From positions 1,818,762-1,882,761 of the forward strand of contig ML213505.1 in NCBI GenBank assembly GCA_004369045.1: 64,000 nucleotides of DNA, read 5' to 3'. Both the position numbers and the translations under genes were made by a program. Below, in pieces: positions 53,996 to 64,000 of this stretch. Every line of letters starts with the position of its first letter. Positions within the stretch are counted from its first letter, which is position 1. This stretch comes from Heliocybe sulcata. Its lineage: Eukaryota; Basidiomycota; Agaricomycetes; Gloeophyllales; Gloeophyllaceae. Under the pieces are notes generated by a model that did no database searches, was not told where the DNA came from, and saw only the letters and a program-made list of their open reading frames with translations.

Positions 53996-56895
53996 ATGCC
54001 GCCTTTAACCTTCTGGAAGCCCGGAACCGTCGGCCCTGGCAGTAACCTCGACAGAGCATCAGAAGCGGAAGAGAACATCGTTTCATACACGCCCTCGTCC
54101 TCTTTAATCTCCATCCAAGCTCAACGCGAGAGACTACCCATATTCAAGCACCGTAGGTCCTGCACTTACTGCGCCAGACCTTTTAATCAATAGTGGACTT
54201 CAAGGTGAAAAACTGCTGCACTGCGTAGAGAAGTATGGTGTAGTTATCGTCGTGGGTCAAACCGGATGCGGAAAGACTACCCGTGAGCATACCAGACTCG
54301 CATTTCGTCAAATAGTCTCTGATGGATTGGCAGAGCTCCCCCAATATCTCTATGAAGCTGGCTGGGCGCAAGATGGTAACGTCATTGCATGCACGCAGCC
54401 GCGGCGCGTCGCCGCTACATCCGTAGCTATGCGAGTCGCGAATGAAGTCGGCTCCATGTTGGGTGATGAGGTACGAACACTTCCTATTCACGTAGCTGAG
54501 CCTCGACATGGGTCGCATTAGGTGGGATATACTATCCGATTTGAAGACGTGAGCAACAAGGAACGCACGCGAATACGCTACCTGACCGACGGCATGCTCT
54601 TCCGCGAAGCCCTCGTAGATCCTCTCCTGAGTTCGTACAGCATGATCATGGTTTGTCCTCTCTTTTATGGTATGTTCAGTCACGACCGAGTGACATCAAG
54701 ATAGACGAAGTTCACGAACGGAGTGTCTATACTGACCTGCTCCTCGGTATTCTGAAGAAGTACGTTTCATGTGTCCCCTCGCACTCTGGCTCAATTGTTT
54801 TGCAGGATCCGCCGCAAACGCCCCTCCTTGCGGCTCGTCGTCTCATCAGCAACTCTCGACGCCTCCTCACTACTAGAATACTTCCAAGCAGGTAACGGTC
54901 CTGACGAAGCAATCATCCTCAGTCTTGAAGGGCGCATGTACCCGGTCGAGGTGGCTTACCTACACGAACCGACACCGGACTACGTTAAGAAAGCAGCGGA
55001 AGTCGCTTGGGACATCAACTCACGGGTGAGCAATGCAGCCATCCATTCGTTCAATCGACTGCGATCCGGATATTGATCTATGTCCAGCAAGGTCCAGGTG
55101 ACATCTTGATATTCTTGACCGGCCGCGAAGAGATCGATCGTTGTTTAGAAGAGCTAGCGGAATACCTACCAACGTCTGTCCCCTCTCATCACTTTCAGGA
55201 CGGGTTCAACTCATGGTTCCGGGCAGTCATAAAGGCAACTCTCCTCAACTCATGCTGCTCGCTCTTCATGCAGGTCTTACGACAGAAGAGCAAATGCGAG
55301 TATTCCAACCCGCGGAACGTGGGTATCGCAAGGTCATAGTGGCAACGAACATAGCAGAGGTGTGTTACTACGACTGGCTGCGTGCGTAGAGTCCTAAGCC
55401 GTGGATAGGCTAGTGTGACTATCGAAGGTATTAAGTTCGTCGTCGACTGTGGCTTTGTCAAGGTCGTTCATTACCGATTTTCTCGTCTCCCGCAACGCAA
55501 AGTTGACCCAACATTTACTAACAGCTACGCACATACAACCCAACAACCACTCTCTCCTCCCTCGCCATCCTCCCTACATCCCATGCCTCAGCCGTTCAAC
55601 GTACAGGCCGCGCTGGTCGTACCTCTCCGGGCATCTGCTACCGCCTCTATCCGCACTCCGCTGTCCGCACCATGCCACGCAGCACTGCGCCCGAGGTCAC
55701 CCGCACGGATCTCACTACACCCATCCTACAGCTTAAGTCGCTCGGCATCGACGACTTGATGAAGTTCGAGTGGGTGAGCGCGCCGCCGGCAGAGAGTGTC
55801 TTGAGAGCGCTGGAGGGCTTGGTGAATGCGGGGATGGTGGACCAGGATGGAGCGTTGACGGTCGTTGGACAGAAGGTGGCAGAGTGTCCTGTCGAGGTTA
55901 ATATCGCACGGATGGTGAGTGCAAATACTAGACAAGGGTCACCCTGCTTACTAACTGACTTTAGTTGTTCAGCTCGAAAGACTTCCGGTGCGGAGAAGAG
56001 ATCCTGACGATTGCCGCGATGACCGCAGTCCAGGTTAGCTTATCCCGAGTTGGGATGAGGTGAAGTGCCCGCTGATATCGGATCCTTGCAGAATGTCTTT
56101 GTCATTCCGGACGGTGCGGCTGGTGCGCTTGCAGAACTCGAGCGGCGCAAGTTCACCGCTGAAGAAGGGGTGCGTAGTCATATGCTACGCTTACAACGCT
56201 GACCGATTTGAGGTTGTGCAGGACCATCTTACGCTGCTGAATGGTAAGCTTGACCATTCTTCATTCCCAGAACACTGGTGGTGAATGCTATCCTGCATCC
56301 CACAGCATACAACGCATTCATCAGATACGGCAAGTCGTCTTCATGGTGCAAGAGCCATGCCCTGTCATTCCGTGCAATGTCCCGAGCGGTGTCAATCAGG
56401 TCGCAACTGAAGAAATACATGCAACGCTTCGGCCTGCCCCTTCAGAGCTGCGAAGGCGATGCGAAACGGCTACGCCAATGTCTAGTCAGCGGCTACTGGC
56501 GGAACGGAGCGCGGTGGGTCGCTGATGGGACATACCGTTCCGTGCGAGGGAACATCGTACGTGGCTGACTTGGTGCCTGGGCGATTTTGTTGCTGGTGCT
56601 GATCAGATGGATGCGGTCTAGCCACTGCATGTGCATCCGGACTCGGTGCTGTTCACGAGAAAGCCGAAGTCTGGGTGGGTTGTGTTTCATGAAATGGAGG
56701 AGACGAAGAAGATCAAGTGAGTGACAATTCCCTGCGGTTCCTGAGTCGCTGCTCACAGCCACTCGGCTAGCATTCGCATCTTGACAGAAATCGATCCGGA
56801 TTGGTGAGCTTCGGCGTCTTTGTGGTGGTCGATGCTGATCCTCAGTCAGGTTACTCGATCATGGCCATCGTTTCCAGGAGAAAGACAGGTCGTAG
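53996..56895 (+). CDS. DHX35: DEAH-box RNA helicase, DHX35 type
   Basis: Seventeen exons with 16 introns of about 50 nt. The product is about 680 residues. The start is set by the DHX35 hallmark [15 protein letters not shown]. Helicase motifs in order: GQTGCGKTT (I, the exon junction giving KTTQLPQYL), TQPRRVAA (Ia), IDEVHER (II, DEVH in place of DEAH), SSATLDA (III), [10 protein letters not shown] (IV), TNIAEASVTI (V) and QRTGRAGR (VI). Winged-helix/ratchet and OB-fold regions follow ([51 protein letters not shown]), to a stop at 56893-56895. DHX35 is an ATP-driven remodeller of the catalytic spliceosome, acting with a G-patch partner in splicing quality control. One intron (after AEYLPT) is placed at the acceptor GGGCAG, since only that keeps the frame into [20 protein letters not shown]. 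Confidence 0.93.
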
Positions 56896-57142
56896 ATTGC
56901 TTGTCATGCTTACTATAGGCAGATAGTCATCGTGGCAATGATCGGATTGACCCACACCGTATTTGATTTGGTGCGATACTTGCGGCGCGGGTTAGGGTTA
57001 AGTGGCTGGAATGTGTAGCCCACAACTTATCCGCCGTCGAGTCCCGTTCTCCGTTACCCCACATCATGTACTTGTTGATATATGGCCAATGGCAATGCAA
57101 AACGATAACCTCTCGTTCTTTCCTTACTGTACCTGAGCTACC
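56896..57142 (+). promoter_or_regulatory. DHX35 3' end and dioxygenase promoter, with telo-box
   Basis: 247 bp between tandem genes. TTAGGGTT at 56992-56999 (GGGTTAGGGTTAAG context) matches the Tbf1/telo-box core, about 145 bp before the dioxygenase ATG. A CCAAT-like CCAATGG lies near 57085. Confidence 0.35.
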
Positions 57143-58368
57143 ATGTCTAAGCCGCTCGCCACGTTTTTTGTCTCCCATGGCTCTCCAAGGATGCTGGTCG
57201 ATCCTTGCCCCACTACCGACTTCTACACCAAGATTGGACAGTATGCGAGGAAGGAGGGTATCCAGGGCATCGTATGGATGGGTAAGCTGCTGATCGTGAT
57301 GTCGTGTGCCTCACCGTAATTGACACTTTTCATGTCTAGCTTCGCACTGGGAGACTCCGTTAGACACGATCGAAGGTCAGTTGCTGAGAAGCCTTTGGTG
57401 AGGACATCATTAACACTCGCTCATGACAGTGGCGTGCAACCCCAAGCCGGACAAGGATTTTGTTGCCTTTGTTCCTCCCGAGACCTTGCGTAGGTTTTAC
57501 AGTTCTTGCATTATAGCGATTGTTCTTAGCGACCTACCATAGAATGGTACAGTGACTACCAGATCAACGCTTCTCCGAAGCTGTCTGAGCGCGTCTGCAA
57601 CATGCTCAAAGACGCGGGTTTCAACGCCTCGTTGAACCCGACAGCCATCTGGCATCAAGACGTCATGATCCCGATGCGATGGTATGTTCTCCACCCATTG
57701 TCGACTTTCGTCTATCCTAACGCCCGGGACAGGATGTACCCCGACTACCGCGAGTGCCCTCCCATGGCCGTCATGTCCGTGAACGGCAGATTCGACCCGT
57801 GGTTCCACCTCAAAGTCGGCCTCACGATGCGCTCGCTCCGAGCGGAGAAGATCCTGCTGATCGGCAGCGGTGGAGGCATCCACAACCTCTATACGGTCTC
57901 TTGGCACAGGATCATGTTTTACCATGACACGGCTACACGAACAAAGCCCATCGACCCCGAGCTGGCCGCCTTTGCGGCTTCCATGCGGGAATCCGTCAAC
58001 CGCAACTCGGGCCCGCAGCTCGGAAACGCTTTGGGACGGCTGCTCCAGCATCCTCACTTCCTCAAGTCCAACCCGTAAGTCATACCGTCCCGACGATGCG
58101 CGACGTACTTACGACCTTCTATAGAACACCGGAGCACTTCCTCCCCATGGTGTACGCCGCGGGTGGCTGCAGTACCTGGGATGACAGCAAGTACATCAAT
58201 GCCTTCGGAGGCGAGAATTGGGAGATGGACACGCAGCTGAATGCAAACTTCGTCTTCGGCTTGGATGAGAACGACACGATCTTCTTGGGCGATCGCCGTG
58301 AAGGAGAGTCGGAGGATAGCTATGCGAAGGCCCCCGCGACTGCACAGCTGATTGCAGCTGCTGCGTAA
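57143..58368 (+). CDS. LigB/DODA-type extradiol ring-cleavage dioxygenase
   Basis: Class III (LigB superfamily) ring-opening dioxygenase, six exons with five introns, about 300 residues. It starts MSKPLATFFVSHGSPRMLVD: His12 in HGSP and His49 in ASHWETP are the expected metal ligands. It continues with WHQDVMIPM (the family's conserved His...P block), MYPDYRECPPMAVMSVNGRF, GSGGGIHNLY and a C-terminal EHFLPMVYAAGG. Plant relatives act as DOPA 4,5-dioxygenase, and bacterial ones on catechols. The mushroom substrate is unknown. It is not related in sequence to the Amanita DodA enzyme. Probably cytosolic: no signal peptide is seen. The IHNLY motif is followed by a 30-residue His/Asp-rich linker (HRIMFYHDTATRTKPIDPEL). 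Convergent with RecQ, stops 130 bp apart. Confidence 0.9.
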
Positions 58369-58497
58369 CCATGTACATTTATGCATTCTACGTCACTGTG
58401 ATCTCGGTAGTACATACATAATTCGATAAAGATATGCACGCAATATAGTGCTGGTCACCGGTCTGTCTATGCCGAAGCGAGAGCGATTAGAAAGCCT
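58369..58497. terminator. convergent 3' ends of dioxygenase and RecQ genes
   Basis: About 130 bp in which both transcripts must end. AT-rich stretches ATGTACATTTATGCATT and ACATACATAATTCGATAAAG could serve poly(A) signals in both directions. Confidence 0.45.
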
Positions 58498-61400
58498 TAC
58501 GTCTTGAGAAAGGCTTTGAGTAGGCATATCGCGTCTGCATCTCCGTTGCATCGAAGGACTTTGTGTTTGCGATTGCTCCACCCCTAGCCCTGGTTCCGAT
58601 ACATCAATAGTTGTTAGCGGACTAGAATACATTACCACTGACTTCGAAGGTTCCTCCAACTCCAAACTCTTCCTGATGCAAATATCAAGAAAATGCTGTT
58701 CATATCGTTGGTGCTTCTCCTCTGCTATCTCCGCCGTATACGCGTCAGACAATACTCTTCGGAAATCACCTAGGTCTTTGGGATTCTCAGTTACTGGAAG
58801 AGCTCAAAACCATAGGTGTACAACCTACCACGGATCGATGTACAGCACAGCATCTGAAGACATTCGTCACTGAGCACGTCGTCTTGGGATTCTATGCCTT
58901 CCTTTAACGCTATCTGTCGCCAAATATCGGGTCAGACACGAAGCAGGCGAGGCTTATGCAAAGATAACCTGCCTTCAGCCTGATATCGCGAAGGTCTCTG
59001 TAGCACCGCTCGAGCGGGTCGACCAGCGACGCTTCGTTCGCTAAAGGCTTGGATGTCTTGGAGGCGGTCGATCTTGCGGGATGCCGTGGCGGCAGTGGAG
59101 GAGCGGCCTGGGCGGGTGGCTGTTCGATGAATTCGACATCATCGTCGATGGGACGTTCTGGTGGGTCGTCGTTCTGAATCGGGTCGTCCTGATCAGGGGC
59201 ATCCACAAAGAATGTGTCCTCCGTAGATGGTAATCGAGCTTTGCGAGGGGCCTTCTTTTTGAGTTGCTTCCGCTTGCCAGACGAGGATGCCGAAGTATCG
59301 ACCGCCACAGACATAATAACTTCCTCTCCGCTCTGCAAGAAGACCAGTGCTTTTTCCCCCAGCTGGGAAATGTTCAAGACTGACTCAGAGAGCTAGCGCG
59401 CATACTCACCTGCATGTAGTAGTTAGTCCACGTGGCAATCGTAACCGCCTCCTGGATGAAAACGCCCTTGAAATACAGGTGTGAGAACAGTCGATGAATA
59501 AGGTTGGCAGGGAGAGCCTTCCCGGCTCCGAAAAGAGGGAGCTGATCGAAGCCCCTCTTTGTGACATCCGCGATCTTGCTTCCTCGGTAGACTGCAATGC
59601 ATAATGTCTGCGTCACGCGTTTTTCCTGCTCTAGCATCAGCTGAAGGAGTCTGACAACCTCCTGGGCCTGTTGAGTAAAGTTTTCGCGCTTCAGCTCCTT
59701 GACTTGTACACAGTTGTCGCAGGAGCTGTGGCAGTCTTTGGGATCAAAGACCTGGTCAAAGAAGGCCATCAGTTCCTGGCGGCGACAGTCGACATCATTC
59801 TGGCAGAAGTCCGCCATCTGCCAAAGTTCATGTATCTGTAGCTGGGCGACTTCGCGCGGAAGGGAATCTTCATTGCGAATTTGCTGCTGTATAAGCGCCA
59901 CATCTTGTCCTGAATAGACTAATGCATGTTTAGGACCAAAAGAGAGCACGGAACGACCAGACGTACACAGCACACAATCCGATGGTAATCCATCTCTTCC
60001 CGCTCGTCCGGTCTCCTGGGCATAACTAGCAGGCAACCATCAGTATAACATGGAAGCCCAGAGGAGTGTCCTTCCAAGCATACTCACCAGTCGAGTGATC
60101 TGGACATGGTCTGATGTATAACGAATCGGACTGCTCTGGGTGAGAGCAAGACTGCAAAAAACGACTGATGCACCTACCATCGCGTTTATCAATTCCCATA
60201 CCGAAAGCAATCTATGAAAATGATCAGATCAAACCGAAAACAAGGGGCAGACGGTCATACGGTCGCAACTATGATCTCGAACTCGCCGTCTTGCCACGCC
60301 TTCTGTACTCTTTGCCTATCTGCCTTATCCAACGCTGCGTGATAATGCCGAGCACGCAGACCGTACTTCTCTTTCAACTCCATCGCGACCTCCTCGCATT
60401 TATTGCGGCTGAGACAGTAAATGATGCCTGTCTCTCTCGCATGCCGTGACTTGATATACGTTGCGATGTCGTGGACGACATCTCTACTCTTGGGCCTCAC
60501 GGAGTAATGGAGGTTCGGCCGGTTGAACGATTGCAAAAGGACCTCGCATTCTCGAATCCCTAACTTGCCCATGATATCCAAGCGCGTCTTCTGGTTAGCA
60601 GTCGCTGTGAGGGCCATGATCGGTACGTCCGGGTAGCTTCTACGGAGACTGCCCAGACTCGCGTACTACAAGCATCTCCATCAGCGACCATGCCTATGAG
60701 GCAAGAAGACAATCGTACAGCGGTCCGGAAGCTCTTGCCCCAAGACGAAATGACGTGGGCCTCGTCAACCACGAATCTTGCCAGTTCTCCTTCTTCGTAC
60801 AAATTGGCCAAGGCGTTCCTCAACCTGCCACTGCTCTCCAGCTTCTCTGGCGTCACGTACATGATACTCGGTTTCTTCCGGCTAGAGACTTTCTTCCAGG
60901 CGTCGCTGTTCGCTTCGTCTGACTGGTCGGAGCTGAGGTTCACTACGTCAATGCCCTTGCTTAGTAGGCTCTGCTCTTGGTCCCTCATCAGTGCAAGCAG
61001 GGGGGAGAGCACGACAGTAACACCGCGCGTCTTGCCCGTCTGACATATCGCCGGCAGCTGGTAACACAGACTCTTGCCACCTCCAGTGGGCATGAGCACG
61101 AGCACATCTCGTCCGCTGAGCGTGGCTGTGATAGCCTCGAGCTGATTCTTTCGGAATTTCTTCATGTCGAAGACGCTCACAAGCTTCTCCATGATCTCTT
61201 CCATGTAAGGCGAGTCCTTGATTGGCTCGCGATCGTATATTGGGACGATGTTTGAGTCTGAGAATGACCGGTATGCTGGTCTCTCCACGACTGGCGGCAT
61301 CGGTAGGGCCAACCTGGATGCAGCTCTGGAGCGATTCTCCTCTTGGATATCGTGCATAGGCAGATCGCCGACTTCGTCCCACATCGCCTCATCGCCGTCA

Positions 61401-62683
61401 TCCTCAAAATCGATCAAGGCAGATGCTAGGGTGCCATAAGGCCTTGATGCAGCCGAGGGTGGAATCGAGAGGTTCGTAGAATGACGGACATCTGAAAATG
61501 AAGAGTCGCTGGACGGCGCAGAGGGGGAACGATCAGCCAGAGCCGTCGTAGACGGCACGTCCGACGAAAACAATTTCAAGACTGAAGGGCTTATTCTCCC
61601 TGACAATCTATCGATAGCGGCCTGTATAGCGGCCATGCGCTTTGCAAGAACCTGCCTGGGAGGCACTTGTGCTCAGGGACTGAGAAAAATCTGTTTACTC
61701 AGTATGACTTACTTGATAGCCCGTAGACTGACGATATCTGCAAGGTCATCGTCGCCTTGCTCGATCTTTCTTATGCTTTGGTCCGTCTCGAACGCCCTCG
61801 CTTGATTGAACATCAGGAGCACTTTCAGATCCTTTGCCGTTTTCTGTAAGGATACATCAGTTGATATATCTCCGCATAGGCAATGACAAACTTGAAGGGA
61901 GTAACTCACGGACTGCAAGTCGATGTCAGACAGGTGTACGGTATTCTGCTTGTCGTTGGAAGCCGAGGCCTCCGCGACTGGACCTGTCATTGTAGACTCT
62001 GCTGTACGTACGGCACGGTTGCGATATGGGGAGACATCGGTGGCCGCGCTAGAGGTAGGCCGGAAATGGGTATCATGTCCTGGAGGCCGCTGGTGGCGTC
62101 GTTCATGAGACTTGGCATTTGCCACTACACTCCGCAGATTCTCCTTGTTGACTACTTTGCCCTCTAAAGCCGCATGAGAAGGACCGTCTTTCCGAAAACG
62201 CTTCGACGAGGAAGCCGAAGGGTCGCAGAAGGAGTGATCGGAAGAAGTACGTTTGAGAGGGCCGCTCGACTCGATGGACATGGATTCATCGGAGGTAACA
62301 TCAATGATCTCCCGTATGGCGAGCGGTGTTGTCGGTGCCGGCAAAGGAGCGAGATTTGCCGATCTGCCAAAATTGGGGGTAGAGAATGATGGAAGACCAG
62401 TAACAGGTCGCCGAGCTGCAGTCTGTAAGACCTAACTGCGCGACAAGGGAACAACAGCAGAAACATACCAGAAGGACCACCAACCGAGTCGGTGTCAAAC
62501 GACTTAGCAGGCTTAAACTTTGACTTCTATGAAAGAGGTCGCCCCAATCATCGCGGAGAGGCCACAGCTGGTAATAATGACTCGGCCTACCTTTGGTTGG
62601 GCATTGGTCGGTGCAGTCAGCGGCGTCGACGTCGCTGCAAACTTGGGACGATAATGATCCAGGTTGCTCTTGATTGTCGACAT
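58498..62683 (-). CDS. RecQ-family DNA helicase, Sgs1/BLM type
   Basis: Multi-exon gene of roughly 900 residues. The N-terminal third is disordered and Ser-rich. The helicase core follows: FDMKKFRKNQLEAITATL (motif 0), LMPTGGGKSLCYQLPA (I), VDEAHVISSWG (II, DEAH), IMALTATA (III), then FNRPNLHYSV and YCLSRNKCEEVAMEL, and YAQETGRAGRDG (VI). A RecQ zinc site follows with C-R-x-E/Q and DCHSSCDNC, then a winged helix (VTIATWTNYYMQ) and an HRDC-like end (DPLERCYRDLRDIRLK, then DDVLSDECLQMLC). It acts in recombination and replication repair, in the nucleus. Start taken at MSTIKSNLDHYRPKFAATST; an upstream in-frame ATG at 62788 is possible. The end is at 58498 if the last 46-nt GT..AG intron is spliced, otherwise 58393. 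The motif 0 form and long N-terminus favour Sgs1/BLM over RECQ1/RECQ5. Confidence 0.9.
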
Positions 62684-63055
62684 TCTCGAGAACAGTGGCA
62701 GCGGCAGCGACGCGCTAGAATGATGCGAAGCAGCAGCAATATGACGGGAAGCCTGGCGTGCGGTGGCAGAGAGCCGCCAGGTCAACATTAATTGGTGGCA
62801 GTCACGCGTTGGCTTTCGCTACTGGCGCGACTGTGAGAATTGCGCGCTCGCCTCGGCTGCACGTGACCATGCCGGACGCGTCCAACTCATGAAACTTCAA
62901 GAGACTCTTGTTTCGCAAAGTACACATCAGAGGTAGGCTGCCCCTTGTTATACAATTTATTGCTGTAACGATATAGTAATAACCTTTGTACTTCTCCCTG
63001 TCTATAGCTAATATACATCACCCTAGCTTATTATAACGCAACTTGCGTGGAACAT
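62684..63055 (-). promoter_or_regulatory. RecQ promoter region and PGK 3' flank
   Basis: 372 bp. The right part (62930-63050), AT-rich with TATAGTAATAACC and TTATAACGC, should hold the PGK 3' UTR. The left part upstream of RecQ is GC-rich, includes an ACGCGT-like CGACGCG/GGACGCG (compare MluI cell-cycle boxes; not an exact match) and contains the in-frame upstream ATG at 62788. Confidence 0.4.
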
Positions 63056-64000
63056 CTACTTTTCGCTAAGCTCAGCAACACCGGGGAGGGTCTGTGAAAC
63101 AATCAAATCAGCAATGCATGTTACAGAGATAGCATGAACCGCTGACCTTGCCCTCAAGCAGCTCGAGACTGGCGCCACCACCCGTACTGACATGGCTGAG
63201 CTTGTCCTCTGCACCATACTGGGCCACAACAGTTGCAGTATCGCCGCCGCCGACGATGACGGTCGAGCCCTTCTGTGCAGCCTCGATTGTCGCGTCCAGC
63301 AGGGCTTTTGAGCCCTCGGCGAAGGCAGGGAACTCAAAGACGCCGGGGGGGCTAAGAGGGACTCGATCTCAGCTACCCTTCAATCAGCGAAGTCGGACGG
63401 CATCAGCTCACCCATTCCAGAGAATCGTCTTGGCCTGCAGGACGGTCTCCTTGTACAATGCGCGAGACTTAGGTCCGGCGTCAAGACCCATCCATCCCTC
63501 GGGAATACCCTCGTCGTCGGTAGCAACGCCAGTCTATCGATTTCGTCTTTGTCAGATGTTGCGAACAGCGTGAAAGAAACAATACGCGCACCTTGGCGTC
63601 CTTGTCGAACTTGTCGGCAGTGACGTAATCGATGGGGAAGACGATCTTGATATTTCTCTCCTGGGCCTTCTTGACGAGCTCGCCGACTTTCTGCGAACCT
63701 GGCTCGTCGAAGAGCGAGTTGCCGATCTATATCCAACCACGCGCGTTCGCCATTAGGAGCGGTCATGGAGTGAAACATGCTCCACACTCACGGAGACGTT
63801 GTCGAGGGTCTTCTTGAAAGTGAAGGCCATACCACCGCAGATGATCAGTGAGTTCACCTAGTGGCGTTGTCAGACTTTAATTATCCCCCAAGAACGTAAT
63901 TGCATGGAGCTAATAGCTCACTTTATCGAGCATGTTGTCAATAAGTTGGATCTTGTCTGATACCTTCGCGCCACCGAGGATAGCCAGGAAGGGCCGCTCC
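63056..64000 (-). CDS. PGK1: phosphoglycerate kinase, C-terminal part (5' end outside window)
   Basis: Glycolytic enzyme transferring phosphate between 1,3-bisphosphoglycerate and ADP, in the cytosol. The visible part holds the ADP-binding C-domain: [116 protein letters not shown] and [16 protein letters not shown]. The end is [10 protein letters not shown]. Five introns of 50-70 nt are visible, all GT..AG. All key C-domain motifs are intact. The N-domain lies beyond 64000. Confidence 0.96.

Noticed and set aside
1-64000. CRISPR arrays, bacterial operons, rRNA
   Set aside because: No spaced direct repeats of that kind, no bacterial signals; introns and transposons show a fungus.

Overview
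The window is from a filamentous fungus, most likely a mushroom-forming basidiomycete (Agaricomycotina). This is inferred from the host genes at the right end, which carry many ~50-60 nt GT..AG introns (16 in one helicase gene), and from the transposon types. No species can be named from the sequence alone. Three runs of N (2242-2826, 22269-23113, 33202-33421) mark unresolved assembly.

Left and middle (1 to about 52.3 kb): a transposon island with no convincing intact host gene. It holds two Tf1/sushi-type chromovirus (Ty3/gypsy) fossils on the minus strand (A, 2054-8971; B, 28338-37011); a Ty1/copia fossil (19012-24999) followed by an inverted, nearly identical piece of itself (25000-27900); at least seven large solo LTRs of 1.1-1.5 kb from three related families, here called LTR-B, LTR-C and LTR-D; many older LTR pieces; a 2.2 kb palindromic hAT-like element inserted in chromovirus B; and a 737 bp terminal-inverted-repeat element carrying a Pol III-type promoter, inserted in the 5' LTR of B. 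Between them lie decayed, partly repeated stretches with unrecognised coding remnants.

Right (about 52.9 kb to the end): gene-dense, intron-rich host DNA. In order: YJU2/CWC16 splicing factor (minus) and DHX35-type spliceosomal DEAH helicase (plus), divergent from a shared 135 bp promoter; a LigB/DODA-type extradiol dioxygenase (plus); a Sgs1/BLM-type RecQ helicase (minus), convergent with the dioxygenase; and the 3' part of phosphoglycerate kinase (minus), which runs off the window.

Most notable: (1) the large LTRs are flanked by 4-bp duplications centred on CpG (NCGN), often decayed to CA or TG; (2) the same LTR families share a perfect 9-bp hairpin with a compensatory base-pair change and a triad of MEF2/Rlm1-type boxes; (3) the chromoviruses show a Tf1-like 11-nt self-priming site and the copia element a half-tRNA(iMet) primer site; (4) the copia LTR carries antisense Pol III A and B boxes and three AP-1/Gcn4 sites; (5) a repeated, unrecognised sequence with a conserved open stretch occurs at 18.1-19.0 and 46.0-46.8 kb; (6) two spliceosome genes share one bidirectional promoter. 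Palindromes next to N gaps mean that parts of the left side may be assembly artefacts.
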